NCBI GenBank assembly: GCA_910585455.1
Contig: CAJUEL010000039.1
Location: 1 to 43,623 of the forward strand
Length of the DNA: 43,623 nucleotides
Direction: 5' to 3'
Origin: an uncultured Eisenbergiella sp.
GTDB taxonomy: Bacteria; Bacillota; Clostridia; Lachnospirales; Lachnospiraceae
Position 1 is the stretch's first letter, and each line of letters starts with the position of its first letter. This document shows, one piece after another, positions 23,703 through 34,361 of this stretch. Below the pieces are notes generated by a model. It was given only the letters and a program-made list of their open reading frames with translations. It made no database searches and was not told where the DNA came from. Both the position numbers and the translations under genes were made by a program.

Positions 23703-24305
23703 ATGAAACCACTATCACATACAATAGAATACTACAATCAGAATGCTGCTGCTTTTGCGGCCGAAACAGCCTTCGTAGCGTTTGAAAGCATGCAAAATAA
23801 ATTTGCGCAAAAGCTTCTCCCACACGCATTAATCCTCGATTTTGGCTGTGGTTCGGGAAGAGATGCGAAATATTTTTTAAGCCAGGGCTTTGGGGTGGAA
23901 GCAATTGACGGCTCCGAAGAGCTTTGCAAATTAGCCAGCTCCCATATCGGTATTCCCGTAAAGCACATGTTGTTCCAGGAGCTGGACGAAACCGACAAAT
24001 ACGACGGAATCTGGGCGTGCTCCTCCATCCTGCATTTGCCGGTGCAGGAGTTGGAAAATGTAATGAGAAAAATGGAAAAGGCATTAAAAAATGGCGGTAT
24101 TGTCTACACCTCATTTAAGTATGGAAGTTTTGCCGGAGAGAGAAATGGGCGTTTTTTTACGGATATGACAGAGAATTCCTTTGCGGAATTGATAAAGCAG
24201 GTGAAAGGTTTATATACGGAAGAGCAGTGGGTCACAGCTGATGTGAGACCCGGACGGGGTGAAGAAAAATGGCTAAACTTGATTCTGCGGAAAAAGCAGA
24301 TGTGA
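23703..24305 (+). CDS. Class I SAM-dependent methyltransferase
   Basis: The 200-aa protein shows the Rossmann methyltransferase core: ILDFGCGSGRDAKYFLSQGF (motif I, about 44-63), VEAIDGSEELCKLA (motif II acidic residue), and WACSSILHLPVQELENVM (motif IV region). KNGGIVYTSFKYG is post-motif III. It resembles the TehB/Methyltransf_11 small-molecule type rather than a DNA methylase, since no DPPY or PCQ motif is seen. GAAGAGG lies before the ATG at 23703. It overlaps the PLD-helicase gene by 37 bp (or by 1 bp if that gene starts at 24305). The link with the helicase may be functional or just economical packing. Confidence 0.85.
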   Translation: MKPLSHTIEYYNQNAAAFAAETAFVAFESMQNKFAQKLLPHALILDFGCGSGRDAKYFLSQGFGVEAIDGSEELCKLASSHIGIPVKHMLFQELDETDKYDGIWACSSILHLPVQELENVMRKMEKALKNGGIVYTSFKYGSFAGERNGRFFTDMTENSFAELIKQVKGLYTEEQWVTADVRPGRGEEKWLNLILRKKQM

Positions 24306-26779
24306 TGAGTGAACAGGAAAGTATGATATTACCGGATGAGCAGGGAATTGAGCCGACAGATGTGATGACTGGTGACAGGAATCACAAACGTTTTTTGTAT
24401 TATCAGCTGAAAATGAGCCTGATGAAGGCGAAGCGAATCGATATCATTGTCTCGTTCCTGATGGAATCCGGCGTCAGAATGATTTTGGATGATTTCAGAG
24501 CTGCGCTGGACAGGGGAGCGCAGATGAGGCTTTTGACAGGAAATTATCTTGGAATTACGCAGCCGTCAGCTCTCTATCTGATAAAAAAGGAGCTTGGTGA
24601 CCGTGTGGATTTGAGGTTTTATAATGATCCCAGGCGATCCTTTCATCCCAAATCATATATTTTTCATTATGAGAATAAGAGTGAAATTTTTATCGGCTCT
24701 TCCAATATTTCCAAAAGTGCCCTCACATCCGGAATCGAATGGAATTATCGGTTTAGCAGTACAGCAGATAACAGAAATTTCCGGCTCTTTTATGACACCT
24801 TTGAAGACCTGTTTTTCCGGCATTCTATTGTCATAGATGATGCAGAGCTGCGCAGATACTCGAAAAGCTGGCGTAAGCCTGCCGTTTCCAGGGATTTGGC
24901 CAGATATGATAGCTATGGGGAAGAGCGGGACACAAAAATTGAATTGTTGTTTCGACCGAGAGGGGCACAGATAGAAGCCTTATATGCCTTACAGGACAGC
25001 AGGGCGGAAGGGGCGGTCAGGGGACTGGTGCAGGCGGCTACCGGAATTGGGAAAACATATCTTGCGGCGTTCGATTCTGCCGGATATAAAAGAGTGCTGT
25101 TTGTAGCGCATAGGGAAGAAATTTTGAAACAGGCTGCAGTTTCTTTTAGAAATGTGAGAAACTCCGATGATTACGGTTTCTTTTATGGAAAACAAAAGGA
25201 TACGGATAAATCCGTGATATTCGCTTCCGTTGCGACGCTGGGCAGGGAGGAATATCTGAAAAGAGAAGTTTTTGCAGAGGATTATTTTGACTATATCGTC
25301 ATTGACGAATTCCATCATGCAGTCAATGACCAGTACCAAAAAATTGTTCATTATTTTAAACCGCAATTCCTGCTTGGTCTTACGGCGACGCCGGAGCGAA
25401 TGGATGGAAAGGATATTTATGGGATCTGTGATTATAACGTGCCGTATGAGATTTCGTTAAAAGAGGCGATTAACAAGGGGATGCTTGTGCCGTTCCACTA
25501 TTATGGGATTTATGACACGATAGATTATTCGGGGCTTCGGCGGGTAAAGGGAGCCTATGTTGAAAAGGAATTGACCGAAATATACCGGGAAAATGCGGAC
25601 CGATATGATTTGATTTACAAATATTACCGGAAATACCGTTCCAAAAGAGCGCTGGGATTTTGCTGTTCCAGACAGCATGCGGAGGACATGGCAGGGGAGT
25701 TTTGTAAAAGGGGTATTCCGGCGGCAGCAGTATACAGTAATGCAGATGGAGAATTTTCACAGGACAGACAGGAGGCGATCCGGAGGCTTGAGAAACAGGA
25801 AATAAAGGTAATTTTTTCTGTGGATATGTTCAATGAAGGATTGGATATTGCATCACTGGATATGGTCATGTTTTTAAGACCGACGGAATCCCCGATTGTT
25901 TTTTTGCAGCAGCTGGGGCGCGGACTTCGTACGTATAAGGGAAAGGAATATCTGAATGTCCTCGATTTCATAGGAAATTATGAGAAGGCGGGAAAGGCGC
26001 CGCTGCTGCTCGCCGGAGGAAAATCATTTACAGAAATAAAGAACTGTGATTATAACGAAATTGAGTATCCGGACGATTGTATTGTGGATTTTGATATGCG
26101 ATTGATCGATTTGTTCCGGGAACTGGATAAGAAATCGCTTTCTGTAAAAGAGCAGATCATCCGGGAATTTTATCGTGTCAAGGAGCTGCTGGACGGAAAA
26201 GTGCCTGGCAGGATGGAATTGTTTTACCACATGGAGGATGAGGTATATCAATATTGTATGAAACATGCCAAAGAAAATCCATTTCGCGGGTATCTGGAAT
26301 TTTTACATGATCTGCATGAGCTGTCTGAGGAGGAAGCGCTTCTATATGGGGGAATCGGACGTGAGTTTCTGTCAATCATGGAAACGACGGATATGCAGAA
26401 GGTTTACAAAATGCCGATTCTGTACAGCTTCTACCATGATGGCGATATCCGGATGGCGGTGACGGAAAAGGAAGTTCTGGAGAGCTGGAAAAAGTTTTTT
26501 GATACGGGAACAAACTGGAAGGATTTTTCTGCGGACATATCCTATGAGGAATATAAGAAAATGACCGACAGGCAGCATTTGAGCAAGGCGAAAAGTATGC
26601 CGATCAGATTTTTAAAGGCTTCCGGCAAAGGATTTTTCATTGACAGGGAAGGGTATGCGATCGCGCTCAGGGAGGAACTGGAGGAGTGCATTGACAACAA
26701 AGCGTTCCAATATCATATGAGGGATATTTTGGAGTATCGGACGATGGAATATTACAGAAGAAGATATATGGAACGGTAA
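24269..26779 (+). CDS. PLD-domain DEAD/DEAH-box helicase
   Basis: The 836-aa protein combines three parts. Residues about 30-195 are a phospholipase-D-like (HKD) half-domain with FHPKSYIF and FIGSSNISKSA. Residues about 230-600 are a superfamily 2 helicase with Walker A QAATGIGKTYLA, the DEFH box VIDEFHHA, motif III LLGLTATPERMDG, motif V FNEGLDIASLD and motif VI QQLGRGLRTY. The remaining about 235 residues form a helical C-terminal region. This architecture occurs in restriction-like and predicted antiviral helicases and in DNA-repair contexts. The ATG at 24269 has GGGGTGAAG before it; ATG at 24305, in a TGATG overlap with the methyltransferase stop, is an alternative start. Nuclease activity of the half HKD site is uncertain. 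Confidence 0.88.
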   Translation: MAKLDSAEKADVMSEQESMILPDEQGIEPTDVMTGDRNHKRFLYYQLKMSLMKAKRIDIIVSFLMESGVRMILDDFRAALDRGAQMRLLTGNYLGITQPSALYLIKKELGDRVDLRFYNDPRRSFHPKSYIFHYENKSEIFIGSSNISKSALTSGIEWNYRFSSTADNRNFRLFYDTFEDLFFRHSIVIDDAELRRYSKSWRKPAVSRDLARYDSYGEERDTKIELLFRPRGAQIEALYALQDSRAEGAVRGLVQAATGIGKTYLAAFDSAGYKRVLFVAHREEILKQAAVSFRNVRNSDDYGFFYGKQKDTDKSVIFASVATLGREEYLKREVFAEDYFDYIVIDEFHHAVNDQYQKIVHYFKPQFLLGLTATPERMDGKDIYGICDYNVPYEISLKEAINKGMLVPFHYYGIYDTIDYSGLRRVKGAYVEKELTEIYRENADRYDLIYKYYRKYRSKRALGFCCSRQHAEDMAGEFCKRGIPAAAVYSNADGEFSQDRQEAIRRLEKQEIKVIFSVDMFNEGLDIASLDMVMFLRPTESPIVFLQQLGRGLRTYKGKEYLNVLDFIGNYEKAGKAPLLLAGGKSFTEIKNCDYNEIEYPDDCIVDFDMRLIDLFRELDKKSLSVKEQIIREFYRVKELLDGKVPGRMELFYHMEDEVYQYCMKHAKENPFRGYLEFLHDLHELSEEEALLYGGIGREFLSIMETTDMQKVYKMPILYSFYHDGDIRMAVTEKEVLESWKKFFDTGTNWKDFSADISYEEYKKMTDRQHLSKAKSMPIRFLKASGKGFFIDREGYAIALREELEECIDNKAFQYHMRDILEYRTMEYYRRRYMER

Positions 26780-26782
26780 CGC

Positions 26783-26817
26783 GATACCCTGACGCAGGTT
26801 TTTGGCCCCAGGGTATC
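26783..26817. other. Stem-loop between helicase and macro-domain genes
   Basis: GATACCCTG (26783-26791) pairs perfectly with CAGGGTATC (26809-26817). No T-run follows on either strand, so it is a stable hairpin of unclear role rather than a normal terminator. Confidence 0.5.
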
Positions 26818-26819
26818 GG

Positions 26820-26848
26820 TTGCCAGCATCGTCAACACATTCTATAAT
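26820..26848 (+). promoter_or_regulatory. Promoter of the macro-domain gene
   Basis: TTGCCA (26820-26825), a 17-nt spacer and TATAAT (26843-26848), about 40 bp before the start codon. Confidence 0.75.
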
Positions 26849-26889
26849 GAAGAAAATATGAACCGCGCTTATTCAAATGAGGAGAAAAA

Positions 26890-28032
26890 ATGCCCTTAAA
26901 AATTGTCCGAAACGACATCACCCAAATGCAGACCGAAGCCATCGTGAACACAGCCAGTGCCCAACCGATCGTCGGCACAGGCTGTGACCGCGCGATCTAC
27001 AAAGCGGCGGGATACGAGGCGCTTTTGGCATATAGAAAAGAAAATATCGGCTATGCGAAGGAGGGCAGCGCCTTTCTTACGCCGGGATTTTCCCTGCGGG
27101 CGAAGTACATCATTCACGCGGTGAGCCCGCTGTATGTGGACGGGCAGCAGGGGGAGGAGGAAAAGCTCCGTTCCTGCTACCGGGAAAGCTTAAAGCTTGC
27201 GGCCAGATACCAAATCCGTTCGATCGCCTTCCCGCTGATTGCGACGGGGAGCTTTGGCTATCCCCGGGAAGAGGGGATGCGGATTGCCGTGGATGAAATT
27301 CATGCCTTTCTGCTTTCATGCGAGATGGATATCTTTCTGGTCGTGTTCGACGCCGGGGCAACGCGGCTGGGCGGGCGCATTGACCCGAAGCTGGAAGCCT
27401 ACATTGACAGCAACTATGTCCGGGAAAAAAGGGACGAGGAGTATGGCGGCGCTGCGGCATGGAAAAGGCAGGACCTTATAAGACGTCTTAAAAAAGGGGA
27501 AGAAGCATCGCCTCATGGTCCCGCAGACATGCCAGTGAGCATGCCGCTGCAGATGCCTGCGGCTGTGCCTCCGCCACGGGAGAAGAAGGAGAGCTTTTGG
27601 AAGAAAAAGAAGCGGAATGATTTTCCGGCAGCAGAAGCGGTGGAGTCCGTTACGGTGCTGGAGAACAGGCTTTCAGAACGCCTTGTGCATCTGTCGGACA
27701 CATTTTCCCGGTATCTGCTGTACCTGATTGAGGAAAAGGGCATGGAGAACGCGGAGGTTTACAAGCGGGCGATTGTGGATAAAAAGGTTTTTTCCAAAAT
27801 AAAGAATAATCCGGATTATCATCCGCAAAAGCTGACGGCACTGTGCCTGTGCGTCGGGGCAAAGCTGAATCTGGATGAGACGAAGGATCTGCTGGCGAGG
27901 GCGGGCTATGCCCTGTCACCCTGTGATAAGACGGATATCATATTTTCCTATTTCATTGAAAACGGGATATATGATATGATTGAGTTGGACATTCAGCTGG
28001 AGGAGCACGGGCTTCCGTGTGTCATTGTGTAA
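26890..28032 (+). CDS. Macro-domain protein with C-terminal HTH-like domain
   Basis: The 380-aa protein starts with a macro domain (about 1-170): NDITQMQTEAIVNTASAQP, the VGTGCDRAIYKAAG loop and IATGSFGYPREEGMRIA. It binds ADP-ribose and may remove ADP-ribose or O-acetyl-ADP-ribose. A Pro/Met/Lys-rich linker (about 205-250) leads to a C-terminal domain (about 260-375) with SRYLLYLIEEKGMENAEVYK, VFSKIKNNPDYHPQKLT, NLDETKDLLARAGYALS and FIENGIYDM. That domain looks like the XRE-like helical module found fused to various Firmicutes signalling proteins. GAGGAGA lies before the ATG. It has its own promoter and terminator. A role in ADP-ribosylation signalling or defence is inferred. Confidence 0.85.
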   Translation: MPLKIVRNDITQMQTEAIVNTASAQPIVGTGCDRAIYKAAGYEALLAYRKENIGYAKEGSAFLTPGFSLRAKYIIHAVSPLYVDGQQGEEEKLRSCYRESLKLAARYQIRSIAFPLIATGSFGYPREEGMRIAVDEIHAFLLSCEMDIFLVVFDAGATRLGGRIDPKLEAYIDSNYVREKRDEEYGGAAAWKRQDLIRRLKKGEEASPHGPADMPVSMPLQMPAAVPPPREKKESFWKKKKRNDFPAAEAVESVTVLENRLSERLVHLSDTFSRYLLYLIEEKGMENAEVYKRAIVDKKVFSKIKNNPDYHPQKLTALCLCVGAKLNLDETKDLLARAGYALSPCDKTDIIFSYFIENGIYDMIELDIQLEEHGLPCVIV

Positions 28033-28086
28033 GCCGGCAGGCAGCGGCGCAGACCTGGCGGAACCGCTGCAGGTGCAACGGTTGAT

Positions 28087-28112
28087 CAGGTCGCCTTGCG
28101 GGCGACCTGTTT
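28087..28112 (+). terminator. Terminator of the macro-domain gene
   Basis: CAGGTCGCC (28087-28095) pairs perfectly with GGCGACCTG (28101-28109), loop TTGCG, followed by TTTGC. The T-run is short. Confidence 0.6.
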
Positions 28113-28124
28113 GCAAAAAGAATA

Positions 28125-28133
28125 TGCTATACT
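28125..28133 (+). promoter_or_regulatory. Extended -10 promoter of the vWA gene
   Basis: TGCTATACT is an extended -10 element without an obvious -35, about 55 bp before the vWA start. Confidence 0.5.
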
Positions 28134-28187
28134 GACCTCACAAACAAAAAAGGCAGCCGCAGTGGGCGGCGGAAAGTGAGGCAGGCT

Positions 28188-28862
28188 ATGAGGAAGGGAT
28201 TGACAGAGCTGGTATTCATTCTGGACAGGAGCGGTTCCATGTCCGGGCTGGAGGCGGATACGATCGGCGGCTTTAACGGCATGATCAAAAAGCAGCAAAA
28301 GGAAGAGGGGGAAGCCCTGGTGTCGGTGGTTCTGTTCGATGATCAGACAGAGGTGCTCTATGACCGGGTGGCATTAAAGCGGGTGGAGCCGATGAATGAC
28401 AGGCAGTATTATGTCCGGGGATGTACGGCGCTGCTGGACGCTGTCGGCGGCGCGATCCATCATATCAAAAATGTGCATAAGTATGCCAGAAAAGAGGATG
28501 TGCCGGAAAAGACGCTTTTCATCATCACGACAGACGGGATGGAGAATGCCAGCCGCCTCTATACCTATGACAGGGTAAAAAAAATGGTGGAGCATGAGAA
28601 AAAGAAGCATCATTGGGAGTTTTTGTTTCTGGGGGCGAATATCGATGCGGTGAAGGTGGCGGGAAGCTTTGGGATTCAGGCGAGCCGTGCTGTGAACTAT
28701 GAGAGTGACAGCGCCGGGACCAGATTGAATTATCAGGTGATGTCCGATATTGTGACCTGTGCGAGAATGGCGGAATCCGCCGAAAAGATGGAGGATGCCA
28801 TGGAAGATGATGCGCTCTTTGCGCCTGTCCGGGCGGATTATGCCCGCAGGCACAGAAGATAA
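28188..28862 (+). CDS. von Willebrand factor A domain protein
   Basis: The 224-aa cytosolic protein is a single vWA domain. FILDRSGSMSGLEADTIGGFN (about 9-29) holds the metal-ion-dependent adhesion site DxSxS, VRGCTALLDAVGGAI supplies the Thr, and LFIITTDGMENAS supplies the distal Asp (TTDG). No signal peptide or membrane segment is seen, so it resembles intracellular TerY-like vWA proteins rather than surface adhesins. The ATG at 28188 fits GAGGCAGG better than the GTG at 28176. A 69-aa gene follows after 9 bp. Likely a metal-dependent protein-interaction scaffold. Confidence 0.88.
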   Translation: MRKGLTELVFILDRSGSMSGLEADTIGGFNGMIKKQQKEEGEALVSVVLFDDQTEVLYDRVALKRVEPMNDRQYYVRGCTALLDAVGGAIHHIKNVHKYARKEDVPEKTLFIITTDGMENASRLYTYDRVKKMVEHEKKKHHWEFLFLGANIDAVKVAGSFGIQASRAVNYESDSAGTRLNYQVMSDIVTCARMAESAEKMEDAMEDDALFAPVRADYARRHRR

Positions 28863-28871
28863 GGAGGATTT

Positions 28872-29081
28872 ATGTTTGGGAAAAAGACGGTGAGGAAGGA
28901 ATATGACAGGGAAAATCTGCGTCCGGTGTTGAAATGCAGCATTTGCAACGGGGAACAGGTTGCCGGATTTAAAAACCTGCGTACCGGGAAATTTGAGGAA
29001 ATCGCGCTGATCCGGGATCAGAAGGAGCTGCGTGAATTCATGGAAACGTATGATATTTCTGAAATAGAAAAGGAATACTGA
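28872..29081 (+). CDS. Small conserved protein downstream of vWA gene
   Basis: The 69-aa soluble protein starts MFGKKTVRKEYDREN, has a central CSICNGEQVAGFKNLRTGKF with a Cys-x2-Cys pair, and ends YDISEIEKEY. AAGGAGGA precedes the ATG and the gene is 9 bp after the vWA gene, so the two are cotranscribed. I recall similar small proteins in other Lachnospiraceae but no established function. With a single CxxC it might bind metal only as a dimer. Confidence 0.75.
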   Translation: MFGKKTVRKEYDRENLRPVLKCSICNGEQVAGFKNLRTGKFEEIALIRDQKELREFMETYDISEIEKEY

Positions 29082-29182
29082 GGCGGGAGGCGTTATTCTC
29101 TGGTTTGGCGCGCGCCCTGGACGGGTGAAAGGAACCCGGTAAAAGAAGTCTTCATAGAACAGAGCATTTATCTTATTATACG

Positions 29183-29211
29183 AAAAACTCCCCGCGTATC
29201 GGGGAGTTTTT
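29183..29211. terminator. Bidirectional intrinsic terminator
   Basis: AAAAACTCCCCG (29183-29194) and CGGGGAGTTTTT (29200-29211) form a perfect 12-bp stem with T-runs in both directions. It closes the vWA operon and the convergent adhesin gene. Confidence 0.94.
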
Positions 29212-29580
29212 ACGTATCGCATATATGTATTTTTACTGCTGTTCATTCCGTGACTGGCGTCCGCTTTTTACTTTCTTTGCCGCCTGGCAGCGTATAGTGC
29301 CGCCAAAACGATCAGAGAGATGAGGAAAAGAATTGTCCACAATACCGTGTGACTGTCATCGCCGGTCATCGGAGCCAGAGGCGGATCCTCGTCCAGAATC
29401 CAGACATATTCCTCTTTTTCCGGGTCCCATACCCGAATGAAGGTCAGCGGCACGCCGTCCTCGTAGATCGTGATGCGGTCTGGGGAATCCGGATCATTGG
29501 GATCCGGCAGATCCGGATGCTCCGGATCATAGGGCTGGGATTCTGTTTCGGTCTCTGTTTCCGTTTCGGTTTCCGTCTCA

Positions 29581-29671
29581 TCGGGTGTGGTTTCCGGCTC
29601 GCTCGGTGTGGTCTCAGGTTCGCTCGGTGTAGTCTCCGGCTCACTTGGTGTGGTTCCCGGTTCGCTCGGTG
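29581..29671 (-). repeat. 21-bp tandem repeat encoding TTPSEPE
   Basis: About four imperfect 21-bp units coding for the heptad TTPSEPE form the wall-spanning linker of the adhesin. An adjoining run at about 29550-29580 encodes repeated Glu-Thr. Such arrays can change length by slippage. Confidence 0.8.
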
Positions 29672-32600
29672 TCTCCGGCGGGGTACCGGGTTTGTTTTTG
29701 GTGTTGACAAACGCCGCTTCTGCCTGAACGTTAGCCTCGATGTTTCCGATATCGCCCTTTTTGGTGACGGTATAGCCGTGACTGTCGCTTTCCGTTACGA
29801 CGTATGAGGTCCATTCCGGTAGCTTATGGATGACGATATATTGATCATGCCTGAGGGTGATCGTATCACCGTTGCTGATCATGCCGGTTTTCGAACCGTC
29901 ATATTTGAAGCTTCCTGAAGCCGAAAGCTCGACCTTGAAGGTGAAGTCCTGCTCCGTGTCCGCATTGTCTCCCTTGACGGTTTTGCTGATTTTCAGGGTA
30001 CCATATTCCGGATCGATGGGACTTCTGCTGTTTTTAAAGTACGCCTTTGCCGTTACGCCCTGTGTGATGGCGCCTTCTATTTTACCGGAATCCGGATAGA
30101 CGTACCAGCCGTTTTCCTTTGTCTCGGTTACAGTGAATTTTGTTCCCACCGGCAGCCCCAGGATTGTGATTTCCTCGTCGTGGTGAAGCACGAGCGTATC
30201 GCCATCCTTGAGCATGCCGGATTTATCCTGTCCCCAGAAGTGGTAGGTACCTGGAAGCGGATTTTTATTGCTGTCGGTAAGCCGGATTTTAAACGTAAAG
30301 TTTTTCGTATAATCCGCTTCTCCATTGACAGTGCCGACAACGGTCTTTCGGATTGCCAGTTGTCCAACGTTTGGAGGCGTGATCTGTTTGTCCGTTACCA
30401 CCACTACATTCAGCAGGCTGAACAGGCTCGTCAGATCGATGCCGCTCAGATCGTCCTTATTGGTATCGGCATCCGGCGAATCATACGGAGAGTTTGTACC
30501 GGTCAGGGCGCTGTAATTCTGCTCTGCCCGGGCGCGGATGAAGCCGGTATCCGTGATGAAGAAAGGCTTATAAAGCTTGCCGCCGTCTATATCATGAAGA
30601 CCGTAATCCACTGTGGCGTTCAGCTTGTAGTGCAGGTTCATGGAACGTCTGACCTGATGGCCGATCGTGGTGGCCAGTTCCATATCCCTCCAGTCCTTCG
30701 GATTGACGTTTACGTTGGACGAGGGCTGGCTTTGGCCGTAAATCGTGATGTCCCGAAGCGTGATATCCACATCGCCTTCGCTGGCGTATTGGCGCATCGT
30801 CTGGGTCAGGCGGCCAACACCTGCCATGACAAGGACATTGTCATCTGCCGTGCCGGCATCGGCGTAGATGGAATAGGTGCCCACCACCACCGGGATGACC
30901 GTGCTGTTGAGCGTCAAACCACTGCCCCCAGGGACAGCGAGCTCCTTTAAGTAGTACTGGGTATGCTGCCGGTTCGCCCAGGCGATCTGGGCATGCCCCG
31001 GGCTTGTATCGCTTCTGGGCGAAAAGATCAGCAGCCCGCTTTGACGATTGGTGCTGTCCGGCAGGGTTATCGTGGCGGTAACGCCAGCAGTAACCTGCTG
31101 GGTGCAGGCTTTATCGCTGAACAGCCCAAAGGTTACGCCGTCCACCGGAACCCCTTTTTCATCCACCTTCATCACCCACAGCTCCCGCTGTTCATTGGGA
31201 ATATAGATGAGGGAACGGAAGGTCCGGTTGAACTGATCCGTATTCAGGAAGCTGAACCCTTTGTTGCTGCCGGTATTTTGCACTTCCGTATCCATAATGC
31301 GGTTCAGCGTATCCTCGACAGAGTGGGTGGACAAATAGGTCTGCAATGTCTGGTAGCGTTCCGCTGAGTCGCTGCCGCCAACGCCGAGGCTGGCAAATGC
31401 TTCCGGTTCTATGATGCCGTAAACCATACGCATATCGCCGTTTTTATTGTAGAGCTGATAGCGGCTGACCAGACCCGGCAGATCATCCAGCTTGCCGGTC
31501 AGCCGTTTGTTTTCGCTATCCCAGGTCAGGTACCAGTGTGGAGCGCCTGTGTTTTTAATCTGCTCCAGGGCGGCCCGCAGAACAGCCCTGCGCCAGACAT
31601 CCGCGTCCGCGCTGGTCGCGACAGAAGAGGCCTGAAAACCGCTCAGGTTGCTGCCATAGAGCGCCGCCCAGGTGTGTTTGCTGGACTGATGCAGCATGGG
31701 GATGGCAACGACGAGCCCTTTTTCCTGCTTTTCGGCGGACACCTTGTTGCCGGAATCCGTGATGCTTCCGTCCCCATTTTGGCTGAACTTGCCATAGGTC
31801 AGGCTGTTCGTTCCCGATATGTTGGAGGTGGAACAGGCATATGCCCCGGTGGTCCATCTGTTTGCCACACTCAGCATGACGGTGCTGGAATCATAGTGCA
31901 GCACGACATCGACAGGAAGGGTGCGGTAACCGGCAGGCTGTCTGGTTTCTTTTAAAACGTAGTAATCTATGTTTTTATCCGCAAAATCGAAGGGCTCACC
32001 GTCCGCTTTGGTAAACTGGGCAGTGCCGTCGGAGCCGGTCTTTAAGGTTGCCAGAGGCTGGTCTGAGGATTGTTTTACATAAAAGGCCTGTTTGTTCTCA
32101 ATGTTGCTGTCCGTATATTGACACAGGATAGCGCCGGTTTCATTGGAGGAGCACTTTTTACCCTCGTAGAGCGCAAATTCCACGCCCTCAATGGTATTCC
32201 CTTCCTGGTCCACCTTTTTGATGGATTGGTACAGCTGGGACTGGAGGTTAAAGCGCAGTGCCAGGCTGGAGTCATAGTTGCCCCGCTCCATATAAAACAT
32301 TTTTAAGGTATGGTTTGTGTCGCTGGCAAAGGTGTTGCCGCTCCAGGCGGTAGCTCCGGTTTTTCCGGCGGCGGTGAACAGGTCTTTCAGGGTGGTTTGG
32401 GAGGTCTTGTTCTTTTTTAGTTCCTCCATATCCACCTGACCGTTGCTATCGTAGGGGAAGCCGTTGGTTTTCCAGCTTTGGCCGATCAGAACTTCGCCGG
32501 TGGCAAAGTCTATGGTGCCGAAGATCTCGCTGTGGATACCGCCCAGGTCCAGAACCAGCACGTCGTCGATGAAAACCCAGACATCGTCATCGCCGGAGAA

Positions 32601-34361
32601 CTGGAAGGTCATAGGAACCATTCCGTTGACGCCGGCGTTGATTTTACCATCGGCGGGCTGGCGGAAGCTGATGTCCACGGTCATGCCCAGATGGTGGTTC
32701 ATATCGCGGACCCCTTTGTTTATCTTGTTATCACTCTGGATTGCCGCCGTGCTGGTCAGCTTTCCGTCCTTCACTCCGGTGAAAACCTCACTCGCGGGGT
32801 TAAAAGGGAAAAAGTTGCCGATGCTGCGCTGTTTCGTCCATGTACCGCCGCCGGTGCTGTCATAGATGCCGTCTGTCCGGTCAACGGCAGGGGCATCGTA
32901 GAGAATGAAATGGTTACCGCCGGACTGGGAAAATTCGGCATAATTGCGCCGCATGTCATAGTGGTAGTAGCCGTAATCATCCAGCTGGAACAGGCCTGTG
33001 ACGTCTGTATAGTAACGTTTATTACTGCCATTAGCGGGTTCAAACAGATAGTCCAGGGAGGCTTTTTGATTCCACTGGCTTCGAACGGTATTGCTGATAT
33101 TTTTCAGGTCCTTGCTTGTATGCGCGGTATCGGCGCTGGCATCATGGTCGCCACAGAGCATATAATCGGTAATTCCTGTATAGCCGCTAATTTGACTATC
33201 CAAAGCGTCTGTATTGATGACCGGATAGCCTTTCTCATCCAGCGTGGACTTTATAATCCCCGCCATGCCGGCATTGCTTTTTCCGTAAGCGGTGCCCGCG
33301 CCGGCGCCTTTATTCCAAAACCCGGCATGAATGTTGCCATCGCCGAAAAGAAGAAGATGACCGCTGTTAATGCCCTTTGCCCAATCGCTTTCGCCGGTCC
33401 TCTCAACCACATCACCGCCCGGGTTTTTATGGTGATCCGTTTTGGGCAGCAGGTCATTTCCGCTGTTGCCGTCGGTGTCTACCCAGTAGTCAAACAGGTT
33501 TACTGTGGTATTGGCGGGATTGACGCTGGTGACAGTGTGGTCTGACACGGAAAACAGGTTCAGAGTTTTTAAGGTAACGGTAAGGTTTAAAATATCATCT
33601 ACTTCTTCTGTGTCCGCTTCGCCATATACGGTATTGCCATCCTTATCAAAGGAATAATCTTTATAGTCAGGATCGTTTGTATTTACGCGGATTAAATAAC
33701 CGGATTTGGAGATCGGCTTCGCATAAAGCTTCAGGGTATCACCCGCATGGAAGGTCCGGTTATCATAATTTTCCGCAAAACGCCATTCAATATCCACATA
33801 TCCTTCGATCAGGCCGGTTCCCGGATTTTCAACTTTGGGCGTAAAACCTGTCTTTACCAATACATTATCGGTATTATAACCCTGACAGGAAATTTTTGAC
33901 GGCAATAGCATGGACGTGATCAGGCTTTGCATTACGGCAGAAGCGGAAAAACTCTGTACATCCAGATCTATTTCAGTGGAAAACTGATATGCCGGTGATT
34001 CCGTAATCGTAATGCCTTCTGCAGGCACATATTTCCATTTGCTTACAAATTTATGGGTTTTCCCGTCCTTATTAATGGGCACACTTGGGACAACACGGTT
34101 CGCATACGCCGCTCCGCCCCCCAATTCCACCAAAATTTCCAATTCCGGCGCATCCTCCGCCAGATCATACCCCTCCGGCAGTCTGGCCGTAACGGGAAAG
34201 CTTCCCGCAAAAGCGCTTTCCGGGAACTCGTCCAGATTCCAGCTCAGCTCCAGGAGAACTTCGTCATCATCACGATCGGCGTCATGAGCCTCTGCGCTGT
34301 CATCCGCATTTTCCTCATCGCTGGTTTCAGCTTCACTTTCGCTGCCGGTTTCAGCATCCTC

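Noticed and set aside
28033..28086. Further copy of the dispersed palindrome after the macro gene
   Set aside because: Only GCAGACC matches; the AACAGTTCAG core and paired ends are missing.
29581..29671. CRISPR-like repeat array
   Set aside because: Repeats are directly adjacent with no spacers and encode the heptad TTPSEPE in the adhesin.
32478..33545. 355-codon plus-strand frame
   Set aside because: It is the antisense of the adhesin gene, with no ribosome binding site and no recognisable domain.
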